Positions 39,600 to 46,520 of a DNA stretch of 46,520 nt are shown here, piece after piece. Each line of letters starts with the position of its first letter. Within the stretch, counting starts at the first letter, position 1. A program made the translations under genes and the position numbers. The notes beneath the pieces were generated by a model. That model was not told the origin of the DNA. It made no database searches and saw only the letters and a program-made list of their open reading frames with translations. The DNA is from Actinomycetes bacterium. Its GTDB lineage: Bacteria > Actinomycetota > Acidimicrobiia > Acidimicrobiales > Palsa-688. Where the stretch lies: the NCBI GenBank assembly GCA_021788115.1, contig JAJYLA010000009.1, positions 1 through 46,520 of the forward strand, in the 5' to 3' direction.

Positions 39600-39809
39600 C
39601 TACTTCTTGCCCCGCCGCCCGTAGCGCCGCTCGAAGCGCTCCACCCGGCCGCCGGTGTCAACCAGCTTCTGCTTGCCCGTGTAGAAGGGGTGGCAGGCGT
39701 TGCACAGCTCCGTGTGCAGCTGCGGCTTGGTGGAGCGGGTGGTGAAGGTGTTGCCGCACGAGCAGGTGACCGTCGCGGTGACGTAGTTGGGGTGGATGTC
39801 GGTCTTCAT
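39600..39809 (-). CDS. rpmE: 50S ribosomal protein L31
   Basis: The 69-residue zinc-type L31 has CSCGNTF and [13 protein letters not shown], four cysteines that bind zinc, so it is the C+ form rather than the zinc-free paralogue. Ribosomal large-subunit protein of the central protuberance. The ATG at 39809 lies 10 bases after the rho stop, as in other actinobacteria. Confidence 0.97.
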   Translation of the reverse strand: MKTDIHPNYVTATVTCSCGNTFTTRSTKPQLHTELCNACHPFYTGKQKLVDTGGRVERFERRYGRRGKK

Positions 39810-39819
39810 GTTTCCTCTC

Positions 39820-41640
39820 TCAGATCGTCGGGGTGGCGTTCTTGGCCACCTCCGCGAGGAACTCGTCGTTGTTGCGGGTCGCCTTCAGGCGGTCGACGAG
39901 CAGCTCGAGCCCGGCGGCGCCGCTGCCCTCACTGGCGAGGGCGTTCAACACCCGCCGCAGCTTCCAGACCTGCTGGAGCTGGGAGCGGCTGAAGAGCAGT
40001 TCTTCGTGGCGGGTGGACGAGCCGTTGACGTCGATCGCCGGGTAGATGCGGCGCTCCGCGAGCTTGCGGTCCAGCCGCAGCTCCATGTTGCCGGTGCCCT
40101 TGAACTCCTCGAAGATCACCTCGTCCATCCTGCTTCCCGTCTCCACCAGGGCGGTGGCCAGGATCGTCAACGATCCCCCCTCCTCGATATTCCGCGCCGC
40201 CCCGAAGAACTTCTTCGGCGGGTACAGGGCCCCGGTGTCGATACCCCCCGACATGATCCGGCCCGTGGCGGGCTGCGCGAGGTTGTACGCCCGGGCGAGG
40301 CGGGTGATGCCGTCGAGCACGATGACGACGTCGCGGCCCTGCTCGACGAGCCGCTTCGCACGCTCGATGGTGAGCTCCGCCACGTGGGTGTGCTCCTCGG
40401 CGGGGCGGTCGAAGGTGGACGCGATGACCTCGCCCTTCACCGACCGGCGCATGTCGGTGACCTCCTCGGGTCGCTCGTCGACGAGCAGCACCATGAGGTG
40501 CACCTCGGGGTTGTTGGCCTCGATCGAGTGGGCGATCTGCTTGAGGATGGTGGTCTTGCCCGCTTTCGGCGGCGACACGATCATGCCCCGCTGGCCCTTG
40601 CCGATCGGCGAGATCAGGTCGACGATCCGCGCGGTCACGTTGGCGGGGTCGCCCGGCACTTCGAGGCGCAGCTTCGTGTCGGGGAACAGCGGCGTGAGGT
40701 CCTCGAAGCGCGGCCGGCCGCGGGCCTCCTCGGGGGTCATGCCCGACACCGAGTCGATGCGGAGGAGCGCGGGATACTTCTCGTTGCCGCCGGCGGGGCG
40801 CGCGGCGCCCAGGAGATGGTCGCCCTTGCGGAGCGCGAAACGGCGGGCCTGGCTGATCGACACGTACACGTCGCCGGGGCCGGAAAGGAACCCGCCGGTG
40901 CGGAGGAAGCCGTAGCCCTCCTCCCGGAGGTCCAGGTAGCCGTCGACGGGGATCGGCTCGCCGGTGTACTGCGCGTCGCCGCCGTGGCCGGGAAGGTCGC
41001 GCTCGCCCCGGTCGAAGCGGTCGCGGCCGCGGCGGCGACGGTTGCGCCTGTTGCCGGGCTCGGACTCGAAGCCCCGCTGCTGGGCGTCGACCCCGCCCCC
41101 GGCCTGCTCGCCGCCGTCGCCCGCCGCCTGTGCGCCCGCCGGCGCCTCCGCGCCCCGCAGGGCCCCGTTCCCCCGGCCGCCGTCCACCGACCCTGCTCGC
41201 TGCCCTGGGCCTTCCCTCACGCCTGCTCGTTCCGCGGCGCCGGCATCCCCGTTGCGCCCGGGTCCCGGCCCCGGCCTGCGCGGCAGGGTCCTCTCGACGG
41301 GTGCCGTGAAGTCCCCGTCGCGAGCGGGTGCCGGTCGCGTCGCGGCACCGGAGGGGCCCGCCGGCAAAGAGGGCTCCGAAACCGCGGCGTCCGCGCTGCC
41401 CCCGGCTGCAAGCGGGGTCTCCGACGTCGCCTCGGTGGCTTTGCGGGTGCGCGTGCGTCGCGGTTTGTCCGCGCCCTCCGCGGGGGTGGGCTCCACGCCC
41501 GTCGCGCGCAGGATCTGCGTTACCAGGTCCGACTTCTTCGCGCGGGCGGCCGGGTGGGCCCCCAGCGCGTCGGCGATGGCGAAAAGCTCGTCGCGCTCCT
41601 TTGCCTCGAGGACCGAGCGTTCGAGCTGCGTCTCGCTCAT
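39820..41640 (-). CDS. rho: Transcription termination factor Rho with actinobacterial insertion
   Basis: Hexameric RNA helicase that terminates transcription. The 606-residue product has the N-terminal helical domain (1-50), then about 180 residues of Gly/Arg/Ala/Pro-rich disordered sequence (about 52-230, including [17 protein letters not shown]), the OB-fold RNA-binding domain ([14 protein letters not shown]), the P-loop SPPKAGKTT and the ATPase/RNA-translocation core. Such inserts are known in actinobacterial Rho. ATG at 41640; GAGG stands about 8 nt upstream. The upstream region (41641-41863) is long enough for the usual autoregulated leader. Confidence 0.97.
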   Translation of the reverse strand: MSETQLERSVLEAKERDELFAIADALGAHPAARAKKSDLVTQILRATGVEPTPAEGADKPRRTRTRKATEATSETPLAAGGSADAAVSEPSLPAGPSGAATRPAPARDGDFTAPVERTLPRRPGPGPGRNGDAGAAERAGVREGPGQRAGSVDGGRGNGALRGAEAPAGAQAAGDGGEQAGGGVDAQQRGFESEPGNRRNRRRRGRDRFDRGERDLPGHGGDAQYTGEPIPVDGYLDLREEGYGFLRTGGFLSGPGDVYVSISQARRFALRKGDHLLGAARPAGGNEKYPALLRIDSVSGMTPEEARGRPRFEDLTPLFPDTKLRLEVPGDPANVTARIVDLISPIGKGQRGMIVSPPKAGKTTILKQIAHSIEANNPEVHLMVLLVDERPEEVTDMRRSVKGEVIASTFDRPAEEHTHVAELTIERAKRLVEQGRDVVIVLDGITRLARAYNLAQPATGRIMSGGIDTGALYPPKKFFGAARNIEEGGSLTILATALVETGSRMDEVIFEEFKGTGNMELRLDRKLAERRIYPAIDVNGSSTRHEELLFSRSQLQQVWKLRRVLNALASEGSGAAGLELLVDRLKATRNNDEFLAEVAKNATPTI

Positions 41641-41819
41641 TGACTACCTCGTTCGTGTTGTACCGCTGGCTGGAAGAGATGGGAAAAAAGTGGGGGGAAC
41701 CGTCCGCCAGCCTTCGGACGCTCGCTCCCGCGGCATCGGCAAGGTTCGGCAGGTGCGCAGCGCCTGCCGGGGTGGCTCGCGCGCACCGTCGCTCGGTGCA
41801 ACGAACGACGACGACTTCC

Positions 41820-41825
41820 ATGGTA
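41820..41825 (-). promoter_or_regulatory. Candidate rho -10 box
   Basis: TACCAT (complement) lies about 180 nt upstream of the rho ATG and would give a 5' leader of about 170 nt, unlike the leaderless genes around it. The leader holds no ORF with a family match. Low-confidence pattern call. Confidence 0.3.
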
Positions 41826-41863
41826 GCGATTCCCGCCCAAAGGCGGCAACAACGCGCGCGGCG

Positions 41864-42931
41864 TTACAGGCCGAGCTCGGCGCGCACGGCACGCACGTCC
41901 GCGTCGACCACCGCGGGCACCGCGATCTGGCCGATGGCGACGTCAGGGTCCTTGAGGCCGTGGCCCGTGAGAACGCACACCACCGTGCTGCCGGGCTCCA
42001 CCCCAGACTTGAGGAGGCCCGCAACCGACGCCGCCGAGGCCGGCTCGCAGAAGACGGACTCCTCCTGCGCGAGGAACCGGTAGGCGGCAAGGATCTCCTC
42101 GTCGGTGACCGCGGCTATGGCACCCCCCGACTCGGCCGCGGCGGCGGTCGCCCCGTACCACGACGCCGGCCGGCCGATGCGGATCGCGGTGGCGATCGTC
42201 TCGGGGTGGTCGATGGGGTGGCCCTCCACGAGCGGCGCCGCCCCCGCCGCCTGGAAGCCGAGCATCCGGGGGAGCCGCGTGGCGCGCCCGGCGTCCTGGT
42301 ACTCGCGGTATCCCTTCCAGTAGGCGGTGATGTTGCCGGCGTTTCCGACGGGGATGCAGTGCACGTCGGGGGCGTCGCCGAGCACGTCGACGATCTCGAA
42401 TGCGGCGGTCTTCTGGCCCTCGATGCGGTTCGGGTTGATCGAGTTGACGACCGTGACCGGGGCGGAGTCGCCGAGGCGGCGCACGATGTCGAGGGCGACG
42501 TCGAAGTTGTCGCGGATCTGCAGGACCCGCGCGCCGTGTATCAGCGCCTGCGCCAGCTTGCCGAGGGCGATGTACCCCTCGGGGATCAGCACCGCGCAGG
42601 TGAGCCCCGCGCGTGCCGCGTACGCCGCCGCCGAGGCCGAGGTGTTGCCCGTCGAACCGCACACCACAGCCTTCGCTCCCTCTTCGAGGGCCTTGGAGAT
42701 GGCGACGGTCATCCCCCGGTCCTTGAAGGACCCCGTCGGGTTGGCGCCCTCGTACTTCAGCCACACGTCCGCGCCCACCCGCTCGGAGAGGCGCGGGGCG
42801 GGCAGCAGAGGGGTTCCGCCCTCCTGCAAGGTCACCACCGGCGTGTCCGCCCCGACCGGAAGGTGGTCGCGGTACTCCTCGATGACGCCCCTCCAGCCGG
42901 GCCGCCAGGCGGGCGGCGGGCCTCCCCTCAC
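41864..42931 (-). CDS. thrC: Threonine synthase
   Basis: PLP enzyme that converts O-phosphohomoserine to threonine. The 355-residue product has the PLP lysine in [11 protein letters not shown], the phosphate/PLP loop [21 protein letters not shown] and [15 protein letters not shown]. This is the short fold-type II class. GTG at 42931 makes a GTGA overlap with the hom stop; a longer Arg-rich upstream extension is rejected. No thrB follows in the 223 bases before rho. Confidence 0.96.
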   Translation of the reverse strand: MRGGPPPAWRPGWRGVIEEYRDHLPVGADTPVVTLQEGGTPLLPAPRLSERVGADVWLKYEGANPTGSFKDRGMTVAISKALEEGAKAVVCGSTGNTSASAAAYAARAGLTCAVLIPEGYIALGKLAQALIHGARVLQIRDNFDVALDIVRRLGDSAPVTVVNSINPNRIEGQKTAAFEIVDVLGDAPDVHCIPVGNAGNITAYWKGYREYQDAGRATRLPRMLGFQAAGAAPLVEGHPIDHPETIATAIRIGRPASWYGATAAAAESGGAIAAVTDEEILAAYRFLAQEESVFCEPASAASVAGLLKSGVEPGSTVVCVLTGHGLKDPDVAIGQIAVPAVVDADVRAVRAELGL

Positions 42932-44283
42932 GGCCCGACCACGCGGAGCAGCCCGCCGACGCGCTCGACGACGTCGAGGCCGCGCAGGTCGTGCAGGCAC
43001 GCCTGGACGTCCCGCTCGTAGGCGGGGTGCGTGACGAACATGATCCGGGCGAGCGGCCGGGGGCCGGCGGCCTCGCCGTGCACCGGGCCGTCCTCGGGGT
43101 CCGCCGGGGTGGAGACCTGCTCCATGAGCCGAACCGACACGCGGTTGTGCCCGAGCACGCCCGACACGGCGTGAAGGACACCCGGGCGGTCCGCGACGAC
43201 GAGGGGGAAGTAGTAGGCCGAGCGCAGGTCGTCGATCGGCCGGATGGCCACCGGGCGCGACGTGACGCTGCGGCCGGCGCCGCCCGTGGTGAGGTTGTGC
43301 ACCGCGTCGAGGAGGTCCCCGAGCACCGCGCTGGCGGTGGGCCTGCCACCCGCCCCCCGCCCGAGGAACATCAGCTCGCCGACCGAGTCCCCCTCGACGA
43401 ACACCGCGTTGAAGGAGTCCCGCACCGCGGCGAGGGGGTGCGTCAACGGAACCATCGCAGGATGCACCCGCACCGCGATCGACTCCGGCTCGTCGGGAGT
43501 GCCGTTGCCCACCGCGTGGTCGACGATCGCGAGGAGCTTGACGGCGTAGCCGAGCTGGCGGGCGGTGGCTATGTCGGCGGCGGTGACGCCGCTGATGCCT
43601 TCCCGGTAGACGTCGCCGGCGACCACGCGCGCCCCGAACGCCACGTTGGCGAGGATGGCGGCCTTTGCCGCGGCGTCGAAGCCCTCGACGTCGGCGGTGG
43701 GGTCCCGCTCCGCGTAGCCGAGGCTCTGCGCCTCCGCCAGGGCGTCGTGGTAGCCGGTGCCGTCCTCGGACATGCGGGTGAGGATGAAGTTGGTCGTGCC
43801 GTTGACGATGCCCATGATCCGCCGGATCCGCTCGCCGGCCAGCGACTCGCGCAGAGGCCGGATCAGCGGGATACCCCCGGCCACCGCCGACTCGAACAGC
43901 AGGTCGACCCCTGCCGCGGAGGCCGCCTCGAACAGCTCGGCCCCGAAGTTCGCCAGGAGCTCCTTGTTCGCGGTCACCACCGGCTTGCCGGCCTGGAGCG
44001 CCGTGAGGATCAGCGTGCGTGCGGGTTCGATGCCGCCGATCACCTCGACGACGACGTCGACGGAGTCGTCGGCGACGACCGCGTGGGCGTCGGTGGTGAT
44101 CACGCCCGCCGGAATCGGGGCGTCACGTTCGCGGGACTGGCTCCGCACCGCGACGGCAGCCAGCTCCAGGCGGAGCCCGGTGCGGGTGGCGATCCGCTCC
44201 GCGTCGTCGACGAGCAGGTGCACGAGCGCGCTGCCGACGTTGCCGCATCCGAGGAGCCCGACTCGCACAGCGGGGGTGGCCAT
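42928..44283 (-). CDS. hom: Homoserine dehydrogenase with C-terminal ACT domain
   Basis: Reduces aspartate semialdehyde to homoserine. The 451-residue product has the NAD(P) motif [24 protein letters not shown], the catalytic [11 protein letters not shown] and [22 protein letters not shown]. The C-terminal ACT domain ([21 protein letters not shown]) suggests threonine feedback control. The leaderless ATG at 44283 follows TACCCT by 7 nt. Second gene of the lysA/hom/thrC amino-acid block, with its own promoter. Confidence 0.97.
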   Translation of the reverse strand: MATPAVRVGLLGCGNVGSALVHLLVDDAERIATRTGLRLELAAVAVRSQSRERDAPIPAGVITTDAHAVVADDSVDVVVEVIGGIEPARTLILTALQAGKPVVTANKELLANFGAELFEAASAAGVDLLFESAVAGGIPLIRPLRESLAGERIRRIMGIVNGTTNFILTRMSEDGTGYHDALAEAQSLGYAERDPTADVEGFDAAAKAAILANVAFGARVVAGDVYREGISGVTAADIATARQLGYAVKLLAIVDHAVGNGTPDEPESIAVRVHPAMVPLTHPLAAVRDSFNAVFVEGDSVGELMFLGRGAGGRPTASAVLGDLLDAVHNLTTGGAGRSVTSRPVAIRPIDDLRSAYYFPLVVADRPGVLHAVSGVLGHNRVSVRLMEQVSTPADPEDGPVHGEAAGPRPLARIMFVTHPAYERDVQACLHDLRGLDVVERVGGLLRVVGP

Positions 44284-44290
44284 CGGTGCG

Positions 44291-44296
44291 AGGGTA
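44291..44296 (-). promoter_or_regulatory. Leaderless -10 box for hom-thrC
   Basis: TACCCT (complement), 7 nt, then the ATG at 44283. It lies between the lysA stop (44316) and hom. Confidence 0.55.
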
Positions 44297-44315
44297 GTGC
44301 GGACCGCCGGCCGGC

Positions 44316-45641
44316 TTAAAGATCGAGGGACAGCAGGTCGTCGAACGTCTCGCGCCGCACGACCACCCTGCTGGTCCCCTCGCGCACGAACACGACCGGG
44401 GCGCGGGGGACCTTGTTGTAGGTGGAGGCCATCGAGTGCCCGTAGGCGCCCGTCACCGGCGTGGCGAGGACGTCTCCCACGACGAGGTCGTCCGGCAGCT
44501 GCGCATCTCGCACGATCACATCGCCCGACTCGCAGTGCTTGCCGACGACGGTGACGGTCCGGGGCCTCACGGCACCGGCGGCGCGCGGGAGGAAGGCCTC
44601 GTAGCCGCTCCCGTAGAGCACCGGGCGGGGATTGTCGCTCATCCCGCCGTCGACGCTCACGTAGGTGCGCACCTCCGGGATGTGCTTGATCGTCCCCACC
44701 GTGTAGCAGGTGATCGCCGCCGAGGCGACGATCGCCCTTCCGGGTTCGGCGGACAGGAGCACCTCCGGCCCGATGCCCGCCGCGGCGGCCGCCTCGCGGA
44801 CGGCAGCCGCCCACTCGGCGATGGTGGGGGCGGACTCCCCCGCGACGTACGCCACCCCGAGCCCTCCACCGATGCACAGCTCCGGCAGGTCCAGCGGCAG
44901 AAAAAAATCGCCCAGTGCGGCGACGGCCTTCTCGAAGGAGTCGAGCGAGAAGATCTGCGAGCCGATGTGGGCGTGCACGCCGGTCAGCTCCACGGGACAG
45001 TCCCGGTCGCGCAGGCGGGCCACCGCCTCAGCCGCCCCGCCGGACGCCAGCCCGAAGCCGAACTTGGAGTCGTCCTGGCCGGTCATGACGTATTCGTGGG
45101 TGTGCGCCTCGATGCCCGGCGTGACCCGAAGCATCACCCGCGGCCGCCGGCCGGCTGCGGCCGCGACCCTCTCCAGCCTGTCGATCTCGTCGAGGGAGTC
45201 CACGACGATCCTTCCGACCCCCGCATCGACGGCGCGGGCGAGCTCCGCCTCCGATTTGTTGTTGCCGTGCAGCACCAGCCGCTCGCCGGGCACCCCCGCG
45301 GCGAGGGCGACGTGCATCTCCCCGCCGGTCGAGACGTCGATGGACATGCCCTCCTCGTGGACCAGGGTCGCCATCGCGCGGCAGAGGAACGCCTTCGACG
45401 CGTACGCCGCCCCACCGCTCCACGCCCCGACCGCCTGGCGGCACCGCCGGCGGAGGTGCTCCTCGTCGTAGACGAACACGGGCGTGCCGACCTCGGCGAC
45501 CAGGTCCAGGATGTCGACGCCGGCGATCGACAGGCGGCCGCCGCCGCCGATCTCGGCGCCGTCGGGGAGAAGCCCGCGCGGCAGCGGGCTGTGGTCGAGG
45601 GGCGGGGGGTTGCCGGCGAGCGGATCGGGGTCGGGCAGCAT
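44316..45641 (-). CDS. lysA: Diaminopimelate decarboxylase LysA
   Basis: Makes L-lysine from meso-diaminopimelate. The 441-residue fold-type III PLP enzyme has the PLP lysine in AAYASKAFLC, the GVHAHIGSQIF loop, the glycine-rich CIGGGLGVAY phosphate site, and the partner-subunit motif KHCESGDV. The ATG at 45641 shares one base with the stop of the response-regulator gene (TGATG), so translation is coupled to it. The first 35 residues are a Pro/Leu-rich extension found before the usual family start. Confidence 0.96.
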   Translation of the reverse strand: MLPDPDPLAGNPPPLDHSPLPRGLLPDGAEIGGGGRLSIAGVDILDLVAEVGTPVFVYDEEHLRRRCRQAVGAWSGGAAYASKAFLCRAMATLVHEEGMSIDVSTGGEMHVALAAGVPGERLVLHGNNKSEAELARAVDAGVGRIVVDSLDEIDRLERVAAAAGRRPRVMLRVTPGIEAHTHEYVMTGQDDSKFGFGLASGGAAEAVARLRDRDCPVELTGVHAHIGSQIFSLDSFEKAVAALGDFFLPLDLPELCIGGGLGVAYVAGESAPTIAEWAAAVREAAAAAGIGPEVLLSAEPGRAIVASAAITCYTVGTIKHIPEVRTYVSVDGGMSDNPRPVLYGSGYEAFLPRAAGAVRPRTVTVVGKHCESGDVIVRDAQLPDDLVVGDVLATPVTGAYGHSMASTYNKVPRAPVVFVREGTSRVVVRRETFDDLLSLDL

Positions 45642-46045
45642 CAGCGGGCGCCTCCCCGGCCCCCCCCGCCGCGCGACGACCGGGCCCTCAGCTCCGCCAC
45701 GCGGTCCAGAAGCTCGATCGGCTCGAACGGCTTGGTGATGTAGTCGTCGGCCACTGCCCTGCCCGCCTGGATGTCGACGGCCTGCGCCTTGGCGGACAGG
45801 AGGACGATCGGGATCGCGCCGGTCTCGTCGCCCGCGCGCAGCCGGCGGGCGACCTCCAGCCCGTCGACACCCGGCATCACGACGTCCAGGACGACCACGT
45901 CGGGCCCCTTCACGCGCGCCTCCTCCAGGGCGGATTCGCCGTCGGCCGCGGCGAGAACCTCGTAGCCCTCGATCTCGAAGTCGAGGCGCAGCAGGTCGAC
46001 GACCACGGGGTCGTCGTCGACGACGAGTATCGTTCCGCGGGCCAT
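45641..46045 (-). CDS. Single-domain response regulator (CheY-like receiver)
   Basis: A 134-residue receiver domain with no output domain. It has the acidic pair VVDDDP (about 9-11), the phosphoacceptor aspartate in VVVLDVVMPG, the signalling serine in IVLLSAKAQ and the lysine in DDYITKPF. The last 15 residues are a Gly/Arg-rich tail (SSRGGGGRGGAR) that may bind nucleic acid. No histidine kinase is nearby. It is coupled to lysA by a TGATG overlap, an unusual partnership. The leaderless ATG at 46045 follows TACGAT by 6 nt. It is divergent from the tRNA-Arg gene. Confidence 0.93.
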   Translation of the reverse strand: MARGTILVVDDDPVVVDLLRLDFEIEGYEVLAAADGESALEEARVKGPDVVVLDVVMPGVDGLEVARRLRAGDETGAIPIVLLSAKAQAVDIQAGRAVADDYITKPFEPIELLDRVAELRARSSRGGGGRGGAR

Positions 46046-46051
46046 CCGGCC

Positions 46052-46057
46052 ATCGTA
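46052..46057 (-). promoter_or_regulatory. Leaderless -10 box for response regulator-lysA
   Basis: TACGAT (complement), 6 nt, then the ATG at 46045. It is divergent from the tRNA promoter box at 46077. Confidence 0.6.
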
Positions 46058-46076
46058 GGGCCCCGGTGCGACGGGC

Positions 46077-46082
46077 TATGCT
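46077..46082 (+). promoter_or_regulatory. tRNA-Arg -10 box
   Basis: TATGCT lies 21 nt upstream of the mature tRNA 5' end, so a short 5' trailer of about 14 nt would be removed by RNase P. No clear -35 is visible. Confidence 0.5.
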
Positions 46083-46103
46083 GACGAGTCCGGCACACCG
46101 ACT

Positions 46104-46175
46104 GCCCTCGTAGCTCAGGGGATAGAGCACCGGCCTCCGGAGCCGGGTGCGCAGGTTCGAATCCTGCCGAGGGCG
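46104..46175 (+). tRNA. tRNA-Arg (anticodon CCG)
   Basis: All arms fold. The acceptor GCCCTCG pairs with CGAGGGC (46168-46174) with discriminator G. The D arm is GCTC/GAGC. The anticodon stem CCGGC/GCCGG encloses CTCCGGA, anticodon CCG, which reads CGG. The T arm is GCAGG-TTCGAAT-CCTGC. CCA is not encoded (the next bases are CCG). The 3' end borders the recombinase-bearing DNA and may be an integration site. Confidence 0.96.
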
Positions 46176-46177
46176 CC

Positions 46178-46520
46178 GACCCTGACGGTGGTCGAACCTT
46201 TCCGATGTCGGAAGGGTTCGGCTCCGTCAGGCCACCTCCATCGAGCGGGACCCGAAAGTAGGGGCGCACCGACGTACGGCTTTCGACTTCGATTCGGGCG
46301 ACCAGTGCTTGGAGGAGTCCCTTCTGGGCTTCGGGGTCGCCGTGTTCGATGGTGTCGATGACGTGGTGACGTAGCTCGTCGAGGTGGACTTGGGTGACGG
46401 TGGGCTCCTGCTCGCCTTCGAGCAGCGAGACCAGCTCGCCCTGGCGGGCTTGGAGGGTGGCGATCTTTCCTCCGAGGGTCTGGACGCGTTGTCCGCAGGT
46501 GGTCTCAGAAAGGGTGCCGG
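46178..46520 (-). CDS. 3' end of a large serine recombinase (partial, enters from the right edge)
   Basis: The frame read leftward from 46520 has no stop for over 600 bases. It encodes a conserved recombinase C-terminus: a Cys-Gly pair (TTCGQRVQTL), a coiled coil (GGKIATLQARQGELVSLLEGEQ), a helix (LDELRHHVIDTI) and EHGDPEAQKGLLQALVARIEVESR with PYFRVP. This is the typical end of large serine recombinases of integrative elements. Homology ends near 46225. The frame then runs through the inverted repeat and antisense to the tRNA (...SAGFEPAHPAPEAG...) and stays open to 45910, so the true stop is not seen. The catalytic domain is outside the window. Base composition looks lower in GC than the neighbours. 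Confidence 0.85.
46182..46230. repeat. 49-bp imperfect inverted repeat downstream of tRNA-Arg
   Basis: CTGACGG (46182-46188) pairs with CCGTCAG (46224-46230), CGAACC (46193-46198) with GGTTCG (46215-46220), and TTCCGA (46200-46205) with TCGGAA (46208-46213), around a 2-nt loop. The middle has a small internal bulge. It could be a bidirectional terminator for the tRNA and the convergent recombinase gene, or part of an attachment site. No T-run follows on the tRNA strand. Confidence 0.8.

Noticed and set aside
41641-41821. ATG at 41821 opening a frame before rho (EVVVVRCTERR...)
   Set aside because: It runs into rho out of frame, has no ribosome site and no family match; treated as rho leader DNA.
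45910-46180. Protein-coding continuation of the recombinase through the tRNA gene
   Set aside because: The residues are a translation of the tRNA antisense and of the response-regulator antisense; not counted as conserved coding sequence.

Overview
The window is a dense stretch of a very GC-rich actinobacterial chromosome (GC roughly 70% or more by eye). Three things point to Actinobacteria. The right half keeps the order lysA-hom-thrC-rho-rpmE-prfA-prmC-tsaC/sua5-atp operon, which I know from mycobacteria. The glgE-treS-mak-glgB maltose-1-phosphate pathway is complete. Rho has a long Gly/Arg-rich insertion. Differences from mycobacteria (free AtpF plus a long AtpH, no thrB between thrC and rho, wecA beside atpC) suggest a deep lineage such as Acidimicrobiia; that placement is inference.

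Layout from the left. Positions 48-3375 hold a cysteine desulfurase-mnmA operon (tRNA 2-thiouridine) and a divergent galT. Positions 3422-4930 encode an L,D-transpeptidase. Positions 5027-12087 are one operon, glgE-treS-mak-glgB, whose genes overlap. It turns trehalose into branched alpha-glucan and faces a divergent glgP that breaks glucan down. Positions 14753-27066 are mixed: meaB, an M20 peptidase, a zinc-ribbon protein with an internal duplication, an alpha/beta hydrolase, a 31-residue small ORF, a UDP-galactopyranose-mutase-like flavoprotein, a GT39-type membrane glycosyltransferase, class II fructose-bisphosphatase, a 2H-phosphoesterase/GNAT fusion, glyA and wecA. Positions 27074-34808 are the F1Fo ATP synthase operon (atpZ-like, I, B, E, F, H, A, G, D, C). 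Positions 34951-37603 are prfA-prmC-tsaC, facing a divergent methyltransferase. Positions 38581-45641 carry an unrecognised protein, rpmE, rho, thrC, hom and lysA. lysA is coupled to a receiver-only response regulator (45641-46045). The right edge has tRNA-Arg(CCG), followed at once by a long inverted repeat and the 3' end of a large serine recombinase. This looks like the boundary of an integrated element whose body is outside the window.

Two themes recur. Most operons start with a TANNNT box 6-8 nt before the start codon and have no Shine-Dalgarno sequence, the signature of leaderless transcripts, and many are arranged as divergent pairs. Genes inside operons overlap by 1-20 nt. There is no stretch over 300 bases without a gene call; the longest gaps are about 220 bases upstream of rho and 217 bases around the small ORF at 19056. 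I see no rRNA gene and no CRISPR array. No complete, clearly new multi-gene system is visible. The best leads are the tRNA-linked recombinase, the short GlgE, the duplicated zinc-ribbon protein, the domain-duplicated AtpH, the small ORF at 19056, and the possible leaderless upstream ORF of galT.
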